Origin: Limivivens faecihominis
GTDB taxonomy: Bacteria; Bacillota; Clostridia; Lachnospirales; Lachnospiraceae
DNA: 64,000 nt
Assembly: GCF_020686945.1 (NCBI RefSeq)
Contig: NZ_JAJEPR010000006.1
Coordinates: forward strand, 92,840 to 156,839
Direction of reading: 5' to 3'
The translations under genes were made by a program, and so were the position numbers. The notes below the pieces were generated by a model. It searched no databases. It was not told where the DNA came from and saw only the letters and a program-made list of their open reading frames with translations. Below, piece by piece: positions 29,373 through 38,600 of the stretch (position 1 is its first letter; every line of letters begins with the position of its first letter).

Positions 29373-31817
29373 TTACCGGATATCGTAGACGCTCCGGATC
29401 TTTAAGCCTTCCGTATTTCCGGAAAGCACACGGATCTTCCGTGTGCCGGGCTGCATATCGAAGTAATTGTCCTCCAGCAGCAGCCGGTCTTCCTCATTTT
29501 TGATTTCCACGCTTCTCGCGTAAGCGTCAGAGGTGACGATAAGGTACTCTCCCTCTGTCTTCACAGTCAGCTGCGGATTGCGGAAATGAAAATGCTTCGG
29601 TGCACAGAAGAGAACACTGCCGTAAGACACGGTCTCTCCCTTTTCCAGAAGCTCATAGGAAACGTATTCCTCGTGAATATCTGCCTCCGGAAACTCATTC
29701 TTCCCGATCCAGACGGAGGAAAGGGCCGGAACGGTCAGCTCCTCGCGGCCTTCTTTTTCCACGGTTCCGTCTGCCCGGCAGAGTCTCCAGATCACCTGAA
29801 CCTCTTTTTCTTCCATGGTCTCGTTGACCACACAGAAGGTTGCTGATTTTTTCAGCTCGAAGGGTTCTGCATTGACGTTCGTATTCTGGCTTAAGATACC
29901 CTCCTCCTGGCAGGAGATCATGAGGGGGGCAAAGAAACGTTTCGCATAATACTGGACGGCTTTCCAGCGGCCTTCATAGTCGATCATGGCCCAGCTTGCC
30001 ACCGGCCAGCAGTCGTTGAGCTGCCAGATCACGGTTCCCATGCAGCGGCCCCGGTTTCTCCGGAAATGCTCCACGCCGTAGCGCATGGCCTCTGCCTGAA
30101 GAAGCTGGGACGCATAGAGAAGGGTGTCAAAATCGTTGGGATAGAGGAAGGTCTGGCCCAGGTAGTTCATGATCTTTCCGTTTGCAGACTGATTTCTCTG
30201 GTGTTTCTCCATGACATAGGAGAAAATGTTCCGGTCCCCGGGCTCGGTGAAGGTCTCGACGGTCTTTAAGGACGGGAAGGACTGGAAACCAAACTCGGAG
30301 AGATAGCGGAAATAGAATTTCCGGAACTCTGTGATCGGCTTGTTTCCATGCCATACATCCCAGTAATGAACATCACCGCGGTTCTCATCATTGGGTGCAT
30401 CGAAACCGCCGCCTGAGGAGGGGCTGGCGGGCCAGTAGAAGGTATCGGGATCGTAGACCTCCAGCACCTTCGGAATGATGTACTCGTACATTTTGAAGTA
30501 ATCGCTGAGCTGGGAGGGCTTCTTGCACCAGCCCGCGGTATCGCCTGCGATAAACATCTCCATCTCGTTGTTTCCGCACCAGAGGCCCAGAGATGCGTGA
30601 TGACGGATACGCTTCACATTGTCGATGAACTCCTGGGTGATGGTCGCTTCAAATTCTTTCGTGAGATCATAGGAACAGCAGGCAAACATGAAGTCCTGCC
30701 ATACGATCAGACCAAGCTCATCGCAGATATCATAGAAGAAATCGTCGGGATAATAGCCGCCACCCCAGACACGGATGCAGTTGAAATGGCAGTCCCGGGC
30801 ATCGGTGAGAAGCTGACGGGTCCGTTCCGGCGTCACTCTCGGAAGCACGTTGTCCTCAGGGATATAGTCGGCTCCCATGGCAAAGATCCGGACGCCGTTG
30901 ACCTCATGGCAGAAGCACTCGCCCCACTGGTCTTTTTCCCGTGCCACGGTCATGGTCCGAAGACCGATCCGTTTCTCCCAGACATCCAGGATCTTTTCCC
31001 CGTCCAGAAGCTCGATCTTCACGCCGTAAAGATTCTGTTTTCCGTAGCCATTCGGCCACCAGAGCTCGGGCTTCTCCACATGAATGGAGGCCGGGCTGTT
31101 CCCGTAAACCTCGCTCTTTCCCTCCGGTGTAGTCAGGGTCACGCGGTAAGCAAAGGGCTCCGGGCTCTCCGTTACCGTCTCTGTCCCCACAAAAAGGGCT
31201 AAATCTACCTGTCCATCCACATGTTTCTGAGAAATCCGCACATTATCAAATCTGGCCTTCGTGATACCGAGAAGCTTCACCTCACGAAAGATTCCTGCAT
31301 CCGGAAGGCGGGGACCCCAGTCCCAGCCGAACATGCAGTGGGCTTTCCGGAGTCTGGAGCAGCCCTTCATCGCATCGGAGCAGTCCACGGAAAGAGGATC
31401 TTTTTCGTAGGAATCATAAATATAGTTCACCGGAGACCGAAGAATCACGCGAAGCTCGTTTCCCTCGGCTTTCAGAAGCTCCTTCACATCAAACTCCCAC
31501 TCCCGGTGCATGTTTTCCGTGTCGCCGAGATGGGTTCCATTGAGATAAATTTCTCCCAGCGTGTCGATGCCGTCAAAGTGAAGCACCGTACGGTCTGCCT
31601 CCCGAAGCGCTTCTTCCGCATCAAAGGTGGTGGCAAACTCAAAATCCTGCTTCATCAGGTTCAGCGCTTTTTCCTCGTTGTCCCTGTAAAACGGATCTTC
31701 CATCTTCCCCGCATCAAGATACGCCTGATAAACACTCCCCGGAACCTTCGCCGGAACCCAGTCATTTTCCTGGAGGCTATGCATCTTCCATCCTGTTTTT
31801 AAAGTTTTTGCTGTCAT
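29373..31817 (-). CDS. Beta-mannosidase, glycoside hydrolase family 2
   Basis: The 814-residue enzyme has the GH2 order: a jelly-roll sugar-binding domain (KAHCMFGWDWGPRLPDAG near residue 160, typical of beta-mannosidases), an immunoglobulin-like domain (ELWWPNGYGKQNLYGVKI), a TIM barrel, and C-terminal beta domains. The acid/base Glu lies in LWCGNNEMEMF near residue 417, and the nucleophile Glu in LSEFGFQSFP near 507. No signal peptide is present, so it acts in the cytoplasm on small mannosides, for example from N-glycans or mannan. It is monocistronic or first in its unit, and its promoter contains a palindrome. Confidence 0.88.
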   Translation of the reverse strand: MTAKTLKTGWKMHSLQENDWVPAKVPGSVYQAYLDAGKMEDPFYRDNEEKALNLMKQDFEFATTFDAEEALREADRTVLHFDGIDTLGEIYLNGTHLGDTENMHREWEFDVKELLKAEGNELRVILRSPVNYIYDSYEKDPLSVDCSDAMKGCSRLRKAHCMFGWDWGPRLPDAGIFREVKLLGITKARFDNVRISQKHVDGQVDLALFVGTETVTESPEPFAYRVTLTTPEGKSEVYGNSPASIHVEKPELWWPNGYGKQNLYGVKIELLDGEKILDVWEKRIGLRTMTVAREKDQWGECFCHEVNGVRIFAMGADYIPEDNVLPRVTPERTRQLLTDARDCHFNCIRVWGGGYYPDDFFYDICDELGLIVWQDFMFACCSYDLTKEFEATITQEFIDNVKRIRHHASLGLWCGNNEMEMFIAGDTAGWCKKPSQLSDYFKMYEYIIPKVLEVYDPDTFYWPASPSSGGGFDAPNDENRGDVHYWDVWHGNKPITEFRKFYFRYLSEFGFQSFPSLKTVETFTEPGDRNIFSYVMEKHQRNQSANGKIMNYLGQTFLYPNDFDTLLYASQLLQAEAMRYGVEHFRRNRGRCMGTVIWQLNDCWPVASWAMIDYEGRWKAVQYYAKRFFAPLMISCQEEGILSQNTNVNAEPFELKKSATFCVVNETMEEKEVQVIWRLCRADGTVEKEGREELTVPALSSVWIGKNEFPEADIHEEYVSYELLEKGETVSYGSVLFCAPKHFHFRNPQLTVKTEGEYLIVTSDAYARSVEIKNEEDRLLLEDNYFDMQPGTRKIRVLSGNTEGLKIRSVYDIR

Positions 31818-31838
31818 ACAGGTCTTTTCCCCTCTCTT

Positions 31839-31903
31839 ATGATTTTTCGCGTCTGCAGCGGCGCTTTTGAAAAAATCATAGCACAGCCTTTTTCAATTTA
31901 CAA
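31839..31903 (-). promoter_or_regulatory. Promoter and palindromic operator candidate of the beta-mannosidase gene
   Basis: TTGTAA (31898-31903) and TATGAT (31875-31880) lie on the minus strand with a 17-nt spacer. The -10 overlaps one arm of an inverted repeat: ATGATTTTTC (31839-31848) with GAAAAAATCAT (31869-31879), which has one extra base. This geometry suits repressor binding around the start point, or a 5' hairpin. Confidence 0.6.
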
Positions 31904-31917
31904 GAAAATCATCCTTC

Positions 31918-31932
31918 CTCCATCGGCACATA
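31918..31932. repeat. 15-bp direct repeat, copy 1
   Basis: CTCCATCGGCACATA, just after the stop of the SGNH esterase gene. An identical copy lies at 32803-32817 in the 3' end of the citrate synthase gene, 885 bp away on the other side of the esterase. Confidence 0.7.
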
Positions 31933-31934
31933 TT

Positions 31935-32717
31935 TTATTTTTTGTATCCGATCATTCCTGCAAGCTTAAAATCTTCCATATGATGGCGGATCAGATAATC
32001 AATGTAAGACATAATCACATCCGCTGCCAGCTTATAACCGCAGGCCGTCATATGACCATTATGGAAAAACAGTTTTCTGAACTCTGCATCCTGAACAGGA
32101 CCATACTGATTCAGGTCAATCACATAGGTATTGTCAAACAGCTTTGCCATCTCATGCAGCAGAGCCGCATGAGATGCTTTTTTCTGCTCGTTTTCATCTT
32201 CCGGATTCTCTGTATCTCTTGGCATCGTCACCAGGAAAAATTTTGCCTCCGGCTGAATCGTCTTCAAACGCTGGATAATCTTTGCATAGTCCCCCGCAAA
32301 GGTATCTTTGTTTTTCGTCCTGTCTTCCAGGCAGATATCTGCTATGGAGCCAACTTCTTCCTCTTTTCCGAAAAGATCATTATCCCCCAGCGCAATGATA
32401 TAAGCCTGGCAGGCTTTCTCCGGATTCCAGAAATCATTTTCCTCTGCAAAGCTCTCATTGTACCAGCTTGCTGTCATTCCGCCCCTTGAAAAATTGTAGA
32501 CCTTGCTTCCCGTGGTATAAGAAATAAACTGTCCCCAGGAATACTCATAGAGATCATAATAACTTTTTGTTCCATCCTCATTGACAATCTCATATTCTCC
32601 GGAAGAAAGGGAATCTCCCACGCAGCCGATCCGGCGGAAAATCCCGCAGAAGCCTCCGTCTTTTACCAATGTATCCAGTGGCTTTTCTTTTTCATCCGTT
32701 ATCCAAAATGCTTTCAT
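31935..32717 (-). CDS. SGNH/GDSL-type esterase
   Basis: The 260-residue protein has the four SGNH blocks. The nucleophile Ser is in IGCVGDSLSSGEY near residue 35, Gly in FSRGGMTAS, and Asn in ALGDNDLFG. The catalytic His is in FHNGHMTACGYKLAADVI near residue 225, where Asn-Gly replaces the common Asp-x-x. No signal peptide is seen, so it is probably a cytoplasmic carbohydrate esterase, such as a deacetylase working with neighbouring glycosidases (inference). It is bracketed by 15-bp direct repeats. GGAGG lies before the ATG at 32717. Confidence 0.75.
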   Translation of the reverse strand: MKAFWITDEKEKPLDTLVKDGGFCGIFRRIGCVGDSLSSGEYEIVNEDGTKSYYDLYEYSWGQFISYTTGSKVYNFSRGGMTASWYNESFAEENDFWNPEKACQAYIIALGDNDLFGKEEEVGSIADICLEDRTKNKDTFAGDYAKIIQRLKTIQPEAKFFLVTMPRDTENPEDENEQKKASHAALLHEMAKLFDNTYVIDLNQYGPVQDAEFRKLFFHNGHMTACGYKLAADVIMSYIDYLIRHHMEDFKLAGMIGYKK

Positions 32718-32817
32718 TCTTCTTCTCCTCCATACAGCCGGACATCAAACAGTCCGGCAAAATCCTGGCCCCAGATATCCTGAAGAACCACTTTTACCTC
32801 TGCTCCATCGGCACATA
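32714..32817 (-). pseudogene. Possible 3' remnant of another gene between citrate synthase and the esterase
   Basis: In the frame ending at TGA 32714 the minus strand reads CADGAEVKVVLQDIWG followed by QDFAGLFDVRLYGGEEE. The stop overlaps the ATG of the esterase gene. The composition looks protein-like and would be a beta-strand-rich C-terminus, but there is no start. Upstream the frame is overlapped by the end of citrate synthase and soon hits a stop. It may be the tail of a lost gene; chance is not excluded. Confidence 0.3.
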
Positions 32818-34128
32818 CTCCCGCTCTTTCATGATGCTCTTATAAGCCGGTCGGATGATCTTGTCCATGTTGATGAGTTCTTCGATGCGGTGGGCACTCC
32901 AGCCCACGATTCTGGCCATGGCAAACATCGGGGTGTAGAGCTCCAGGGGGATGTCCAGCATGCTGTAGACGAAGCCGCTGTAGAAATCCACGTTGGCGCT
33001 GACGCCTTTGTAGATCTTCCGCTTCTCGCCGATAATCTGGGGAGCCAGGCGCTCAACGGCGGAATAGAGCTGATAGTCGGCTTCCCGGCCTTTTTCATGG
33101 GCAAGCTTTTCCACGAAAGTCTTAAAGATCTGGGCTCTGGGATCGGAAAGAGAATAAACCGCATGCCCCATGCCGTAGATGAGGCCGCTCCGGTCAAAGG
33201 CTTCCTTATCCACTATTTTTTCGAGGTAGGAACGGATCTCACCCTCGTCCGCCGTATCACCCACATGCTCCCGTATGTCGTTCATCATCCGAACGACCTT
33301 GATGTTGGCGCCGCCGTGCTTCGGGCCTTTCAGGGAAGAGAGAGCCGCCGCGATGACGGAATAGGTATCGGAGCCGGAGGAGGTGACCACGCGTGTCGTA
33401 AAGGTGGAGTTGTTTCCGCCGCCGTGCTCCATATGGAGGATCAGGGCCGTATCAAGAACCCTAGCCTCCAGCTCCGTATATTTCTGATCCGGACGAAGCA
33501 TATAGAGGATGTTTTCTGCTGTGGAGCGGTTCGGGTCGGGGCGGTGGATGTACATGCTCCCCCCCAGATCGTAGTGATTGTAGGCATGATAACCGTAAAC
33601 GGCCAGCATCGGGAAGACGCTGATGAGGCTCATGGACTGGCGGAGCACATTTTCCACCGAGTTATCGGAAACCCTGTCGTCGTAGGAGGCCAGCGTCAGC
33701 ACGCTTTTCGTCATGGAGTTCATGATATCCTGGCCCGGCGCTTTCATGATGACGTCCCGGGTGAAGTTCTGCGGAAGTCTCCGAAGCTCGTTAAGCTCTT
33801 TGCAGAAGGCATCGAGTTCCTCCCGGTCCGGAAGCTCTCCCATGAGAAGAAGGTAGGCCACCTCCTCAAAGCCCCTGTCTCCGATGCCATTTACCAGATC
33901 ATTGATCTCATAGCCCCGGAACCAGAGTTTTCCGTCGCAGGGAACGGACTTTCCGTCCATCACCTTGCTGGATTCGATCTTTGAGATGTTGGTCAGACCC
34001 GTGAGGACACCTTTTCCGTTGAAATCACGGAGTCCTCTCTTGACGCCGAACTCATCGAAAAGATTCCTTTCAATCTTGTCCTCCGTCATACAGCAGGCTG
34101 CTTTTTCCTTAAAATATGCATCATTCAT
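32794..34128 (-). CDS. gltA: Citrate synthase
   Basis: The 444-residue enzyme condenses oxaloacetate and acetyl-CoA to citrate. Active-site segments are present: LHMEHGGGNNSTFT near residue 232, LKGPKHGGANIKVV near 265, YGMGHAVYSLSDPRA near 318, and the catalytic Asp in SANVDFYSGFVY near 382. It is the clostridial long type with an extended N-terminus. The ATG at 34128 overlaps the end of the transglutaminase-winged-helix gene by 8 nt, so translation is coupled to it. Aconitase and isocitrate dehydrogenase genes are not nearby. The last codons contain one copy of a 15-bp repeat. Confidence 0.93.
   Translation of the reverse strand: MNDAYFKEKAACCMTEDKIERNLFDEFGVKRGLRDFNGKGVLTGLTNISKIESSKVMDGKSVPCDGKLWFRGYEINDLVNGIGDRGFEEVAYLLLMGELPDREELDAFCKELNELRRLPQNFTRDVIMKAPGQDIMNSMTKSVLTLASYDDRVSDNSVENVLRQSMSLISVFPMLAVYGYHAYNHYDLGGSMYIHRPDPNRSTAENILYMLRPDQKYTELEARVLDTALILHMEHGGGNNSTFTTRVVTSSGSDTYSVIAAALSSLKGPKHGGANIKVVRMMNDIREHVGDTADEGEIRSYLEKIVDKEAFDRSGLIYGMGHAVYSLSDPRAQIFKTFVEKLAHEKGREADYQLYSAVERLAPQIIGEKRKIYKGVSANVDFYSGFVYSMLDIPLELYTPMFAMARIVGWSAHRIEELINMDKIIRPAYKSIMKEREYVPMEQR
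32803..32817. repeat. 15-bp direct repeat, copy 2
   Basis: CTCCATCGGCACATA within the last codons of citrate synthase (encoding YVPME on the minus strand). Identical to 31918-31932. Confidence 0.7.
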
Positions 34129-35416
34129 CCGCTTCTCCTCCTTTTTCCTGATTGTTCATAAGATTCAGTTCATCCCGAAGGACGCTCTCCAGCTCCAGCA
34201 TGAGCCGGTCCAGCTCTCTCGCCTTCTCTCTGCCGAAACGGTCAATGACATGCTCGTAAAAGCGCACTGTGATATCCTGCTGTTCTTCCAGCTTTTTCTT
34301 TCCGTAATCCGTCAGGGCCACATAGGAAGCGCCGAGCCGTTCGTCGCTCTCCCAGCGAATGTAGCCTTCCTCCTCAAGTTTTGTAAAGATCGGGGAAAGT
34401 CTTGCCGCCGGAACATTGAGCCACTGGGAAATGTCCTTCACATAGAGACGGTTTTCTGCCCCTTCCAGGGCGGAACGATCTTTCAAGACAGAGAGAATCG
34501 TAAACTCCAGGCTGTTCATGACACGGTTCAGGCGGTCCAGAGGGATGCTCTGGAAGGAACTGTTCCGGACGGCCATTTTTCTCGCCAGCCAGTGAATGTT
34601 TCCGGACTCCGGCATCAGGGCGTACTCTTTTTTCTCGGCGGGAGCCGCTTCCACGGAAACCTCCATGGTTCTGCCCGTCTCTCCAGCGCTGCCACTCACG
34701 AGAAGACTGCACTCTTTCGCGTCCCGCCCCTGGCAGAACACTACATAACTCTCCGTCACAGGAATGCCAAACTCCGGATCCATGCCGTAGAAGATCCCGT
34801 CCTCTCCCTGGACTTCCACCCAGGAGTGGAGGCTTGTCTTCCCCGGAAGGATACCCGTCACATATCTCGCCGTGATTCCGTCCATATGGCAGAGGGCCAG
34901 CATGATCTGGGCAAAATCGCGGTTGCTTCCGTAGCCACGGCCGGCCACCTGATCTGCAGTCAGAAGACCTTCTTTTTCCGCCTCTTCTCTTTTTTTCAGT
35001 TTCCGTTTCACAAAACCGGCAATCCAGAGCGCACGGTCCCGTACCTCGCCCTCCGGCAGATTCAGCTCTCCGTACCACTCACCGAGATTCTGCCCCACCT
35101 CCGTGTAGGGGGATGAGATCCGGTAAAGCATCTCATGATTTTCCGGCTTCCGGTTATATTTCTGGACCTGAACGGTGCCCTCTGCTTCATAGGAAAACTC
35201 TCTGTGAGGCTTTGCCATGTAGCCCAGAACATACTGATTTTTTGCATCGTCCATCCGTTTTTTGACCATACAGTCCTCCGGCAGGATCTCTTCCTTCAGT
35301 TCTGTGATTCTCTGGGTCTCATCGATTCTCGGCAGGCACTTCAGCTGGAAATATTCATCTGCCACCGGCTTTTCGTACTGTATCTTTATCTTCAGTTTAT
35401 ATGCAATCCACTCCAT
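34121..35416 (-). CDS. Transglutaminase-like domain fused to a MarR-type winged helix
   Basis: The 431-residue protein joins two parts. Residues 1-220 follow the bacterial transglutaminase-like layout: an N-terminal beta domain, then GRGYGSNRDFAQIMLAL (160-176), where the usual catalytic Cys before RDFA is Asn165. The His (SLHSWVEV, His197) and Asp (YGMDPEFG, Asp213) are kept. Residues 300-385 form a MarR-like winged helix (ISQWLNVPAARLSPIFTKLEEEGYIRW, then ALTDYGKKKLEEQ), followed by a helical tail. No membrane segment or signal peptide is seen. It is probably a cytoplasmic regulator using an inactive peptide-binding fold as sensor (inference). ATG 35416 is preferred to GTG 35422. It is coupled to citrate synthase. 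Confidence 0.7.
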   Translation of the reverse strand: MEWIAYKLKIKIQYEKPVADEYFQLKCLPRIDETQRITELKEEILPEDCMVKKRMDDAKNQYVLGYMAKPHREFSYEAEGTVQVQKYNRKPENHEMLYRISSPYTEVGQNLGEWYGELNLPEGEVRDRALWIAGFVKRKLKKREEAEKEGLLTADQVAGRGYGSNRDFAQIMLALCHMDGITARYVTGILPGKTSLHSWVEVQGEDGIFYGMDPEFGIPVTESYVVFCQGRDAKECSLLVSGSAGETGRTMEVSVEAAPAEKKEYALMPESGNIHWLARKMAVRNSSFQSIPLDRLNRVMNSLEFTILSVLKDRSALEGAENRLYVKDISQWLNVPAARLSPIFTKLEEEGYIRWESDERLGASYVALTDYGKKKLEEQQDITVRFYEHVIDRFGREKARELDRLMLELESVLRDELNLMNNQEKGGEADE

Positions 35417-35458
35417 TTCCACCGTTCCTCTCTTTCGTCCATTTTCCGATTTTTAATT

Positions 35459-35486
35459 ATTATACTCATAAAAAATTTTCTTGCAA
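35459..35486 (-). promoter_or_regulatory. Promoter of the transglutaminase-winged-helix/citrate synthase operon
   Basis: TTGCAA (35481-35486) and perfect TATAAT (35459-35464) on the minus strand with a 16-nt AT-rich spacer. The leader is about 40 nt. Confidence 0.75.
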
Positions 35487-35543
35487 TAGAAGTTATGGTA
35501 ATTTTAGAAACTACCCAAAGATTTAAGCGGTGGCTCTTGTACG

Positions 35544-35590
35544 CAAAAAAGCCGCCGGAAGCGGCCCTCTCGGGTCAGCCTCTCGGCGGC
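35544..35590 (-). terminator. Terminator of the rpoBC operon
   Basis: GCCGCCG pairs with CGGCGGC around a 33-nt loop that itself is partly paired. TTTTTT follows on the minus strand, 23 nt after the rpoC stop. It shows that rpoC ends a transcript and does not continue into rpsL as in many Firmicutes. Confidence 0.85.
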
Positions 35591-35612
35591 AGCTTTTGTA
35601 TTTTCAGTTGGA

Positions 35613-38600
35613 TTACTCTTCAGTCTTCTCCTCAGTTTCTGCAGTCTCTTCTGCATCGTCCTCGGAAAGGTCATCTGCAGCTTCCTCTGCTTCGGAAGTT
35701 TCTGCCTCCTCTGCAGTCTCCTCTGCTTCATCCTGAATGTCATCCTCGTAGAGATCGTCGTCATCCAGCAGCAGATCATCATCGTCGTCGTATTCCTCGA
35801 CCTCGGTGTTAATCTTGATGTTGCGGTAACGCTTCATACCGGTACCAGCCGGAATCAGTTTACCAATGATAACGTTCTCTTTCAGACCGATCAGCGGGTC
35901 GATCTTACCCTTGATGGCAGCTTCGGTCAGAACCTTGGTGGTCTCCTGGAAGGAAGCGGCGGACATGAAGGAGTTGGTAGCCAGGGATGCCTTGGTGATA
36001 CCAAGCATAACCTGTTTTCCTTCTGCCGGCTCTTTGCCTTCTTTGATCATAGCCTCGTTGACATCCTCGAACTCCAGAGAGTCTACCAGGGTACCCGGCA
36101 GGAACTCGGTGTCTCCGTTGTTCTCGATACGGATCTTCTTCAGCATCTGGCGAACCAGAACCTCGATATGCTTATCACTGATTTCTACACCCTGCAGACG
36201 GTATACACGCTGTACCTCACGGAGCATGTAATCCTGAACGGCACGAACGCCTTTAATTCTCAGGATATCATGGGGATTCACGCTACCTTCGGTCAGCTCA
36301 TCACCGGCCTCCAGAACAGCGCCGTCCATGATCTTGATACGGGAACCGTAGGGGATCAGGTAAGTCTTGGAATCACCGTCTTCCGGATTGGTAACGATGA
36401 TCTCACGTTTCTTCTTGGTATCTTTGATGGTGGCCACACCGGCGATCTCCGTGATGATAGCAAGTCCTTTCGGCTTACGGGCCTCGAAAAGCTCCTCGAC
36501 ACGGGGAAGACCCTGTGTGATATCTCCACCTGCCACACCACCGGTATGGAAGGTACGCATGGTCAGCTGGGTACCCGGCTCACCGATGGACTGTGCAGCG
36601 ATGATTCCGACAGCCTCACCAACCTGTACCGGCTCACCGGTAGCCATGTTGGAACCGTAACATTTTGCACAGATACCGATATGGGAACGACAGGTCAGGA
36701 TGGTACGGATTTTCACCTGCTCCAGGGGATTTCCGTTCTCATCTACGCCTTCCTTCATGATTCTTGCAGCTCTCTTCGGAGTAATCATGTGGTTGGCTTT
36801 TACCAGAACCTCACCGTCTTTGTTGCAGATAGTTTCGCAGGAGAAACGGCCTGTGATACGCTCCTGCAGGTTCTCGATCTCCTCTTTTCCGTCGGTGAAG
36901 GACTTCACATACATACCCGGAATCTCATCACGGTCTACAGCACAGTCCATCTCGCGGATGATCAGATCCTGAGATACATCAACCATTCGTCTGGTCAGGT
37001 AACCGGAGTCTGCGGTACGAAGAGCGGTATCGGACAGACCTTTACGGGCTCCATGTGCAGACATGAAGTATTCCAGTACGTCAAGACCTTCACGGAAGTT
37101 TGATTTGATAGGCAGCTCGATGGTGTGACCGGTTGTATCGGCCATCAGTCCTCGCATACCTGCCAGCTGTTTGATCTGTTTATCGGAACCACGCGCTCCG
37201 GAGTCAGCCATCATGAAGATGTTGTTATATTTATCAAGACCGCTCAACAGAGCTTTGGTCAGCTTGTCATCGGTATTCTTCCAGGTCTCAACAACCTCTT
37301 TGTAACGCTCTTCCTCGGTGATCAGACCACGTTTGAAGTTGCGGGTGATGCGGTCCACGGTATCCTGGGCCTCTTTGATCATCTGCGGCTTCTGAGGCGG
37401 CACGGTCATATCGGAAATGGATACGGTCATTGCTGCTCTGGTGGAATATTTGTAACCCATGGCTTTGATGTTATCCAGCACCTCAGCGGTCTTGGTTGCT
37501 CCGTGGGTGTTGATAACTTTCTCAAGGATCTGTTTCAGCTGTTTCTTACCTACATGGAAGTCAACCTCGAGCTTCATGGCATTTTCCGGAATGGAACGAT
37601 CTACAAAGCCCAGATCCTGCGGCAGAATCTCGTTGAAGATGAAACGGCCGAGAGTAGACTCAACAGTTCCCTGCTGGATGGTTCCGTCAGCCATCTTCTT
37701 CTGCATACGAACTTTGATTCTGGTCTGGAAGGTCAGGATCTTGTTCTCATATGCGAGAATTGCCTCGTTGATGCTCTTGAAGTATTTCCCCTCACCGATG
37801 GAACCCGGTCTCTCCTGAGTCAGATAGTAGATACCAAGGACCATATCCTGAGAAGGAACGGCTACGGGGCCACCATCAGACGGTTTCAGCAGGTTGTTCG
37901 GGGAAAGCAGCATGAAACGGCACTCGGCCTGAGCCTCTACAGACAGCGGCAGATGGACAGCCATCTGGTCTCCGTCGAAGTCGGCATTGAATGCGGTACA
38001 CACAAGGGGATGCAGCTTAATAGCACGACCCTCTACCAGGATCGGCTCGAAAGCCTGAATACCCAGACGGTGAAGTGTAGGAGCACGGTTCAGCATTACC
38101 GGATGCTCTTTGATGACGTCCTCAAGGACATCCCATACCTCCGGCTGAAGGCGCTCTACCATCTTCTTGGCATTTTTGATATTGTGAGAAGTACCGTTGG
38201 CAACCAGCTCTTTCATTACGAAGGGTTTGAACAGCTCGATGGCCATCTCTTTGGGCAGACCACACTGATAAATCTTCAGCTCCGGTCCTACGACGATAAC
38301 GGAACGTCCGGAATAGTCTACACGTTTACCCAGAAGGTTCTGACGGAAACGTCCGGATTTACCTTTCAGCATATCGGAAAGAGATTTCAGCGCACGGTTA
38401 CCCGGTCCTGTTACCGGACGGCCGCGGCGGCCATTATCGATCAGGGCGTCTACAGCCTCCTGGAGCATACGTTTCTCGTTGCGGACGATGATTTCCGGAG
38501 CGTGCAGCTCGAGCAGACGTTTCAGACGGTTGTTTCTGTTGATGATTCTGCGGTACAGATCATTCAGGTCGGAAGTAGCAAAACGGCCTCCGTCCAGCTG

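Noticed and set aside
29373..31817. Beta-galactosidase or beta-glucuronidase of family GH2
   Set aside because: The KAHCMFGWDWGPRLPDAG segment and the GNNE context fit beta-mannosidases better.
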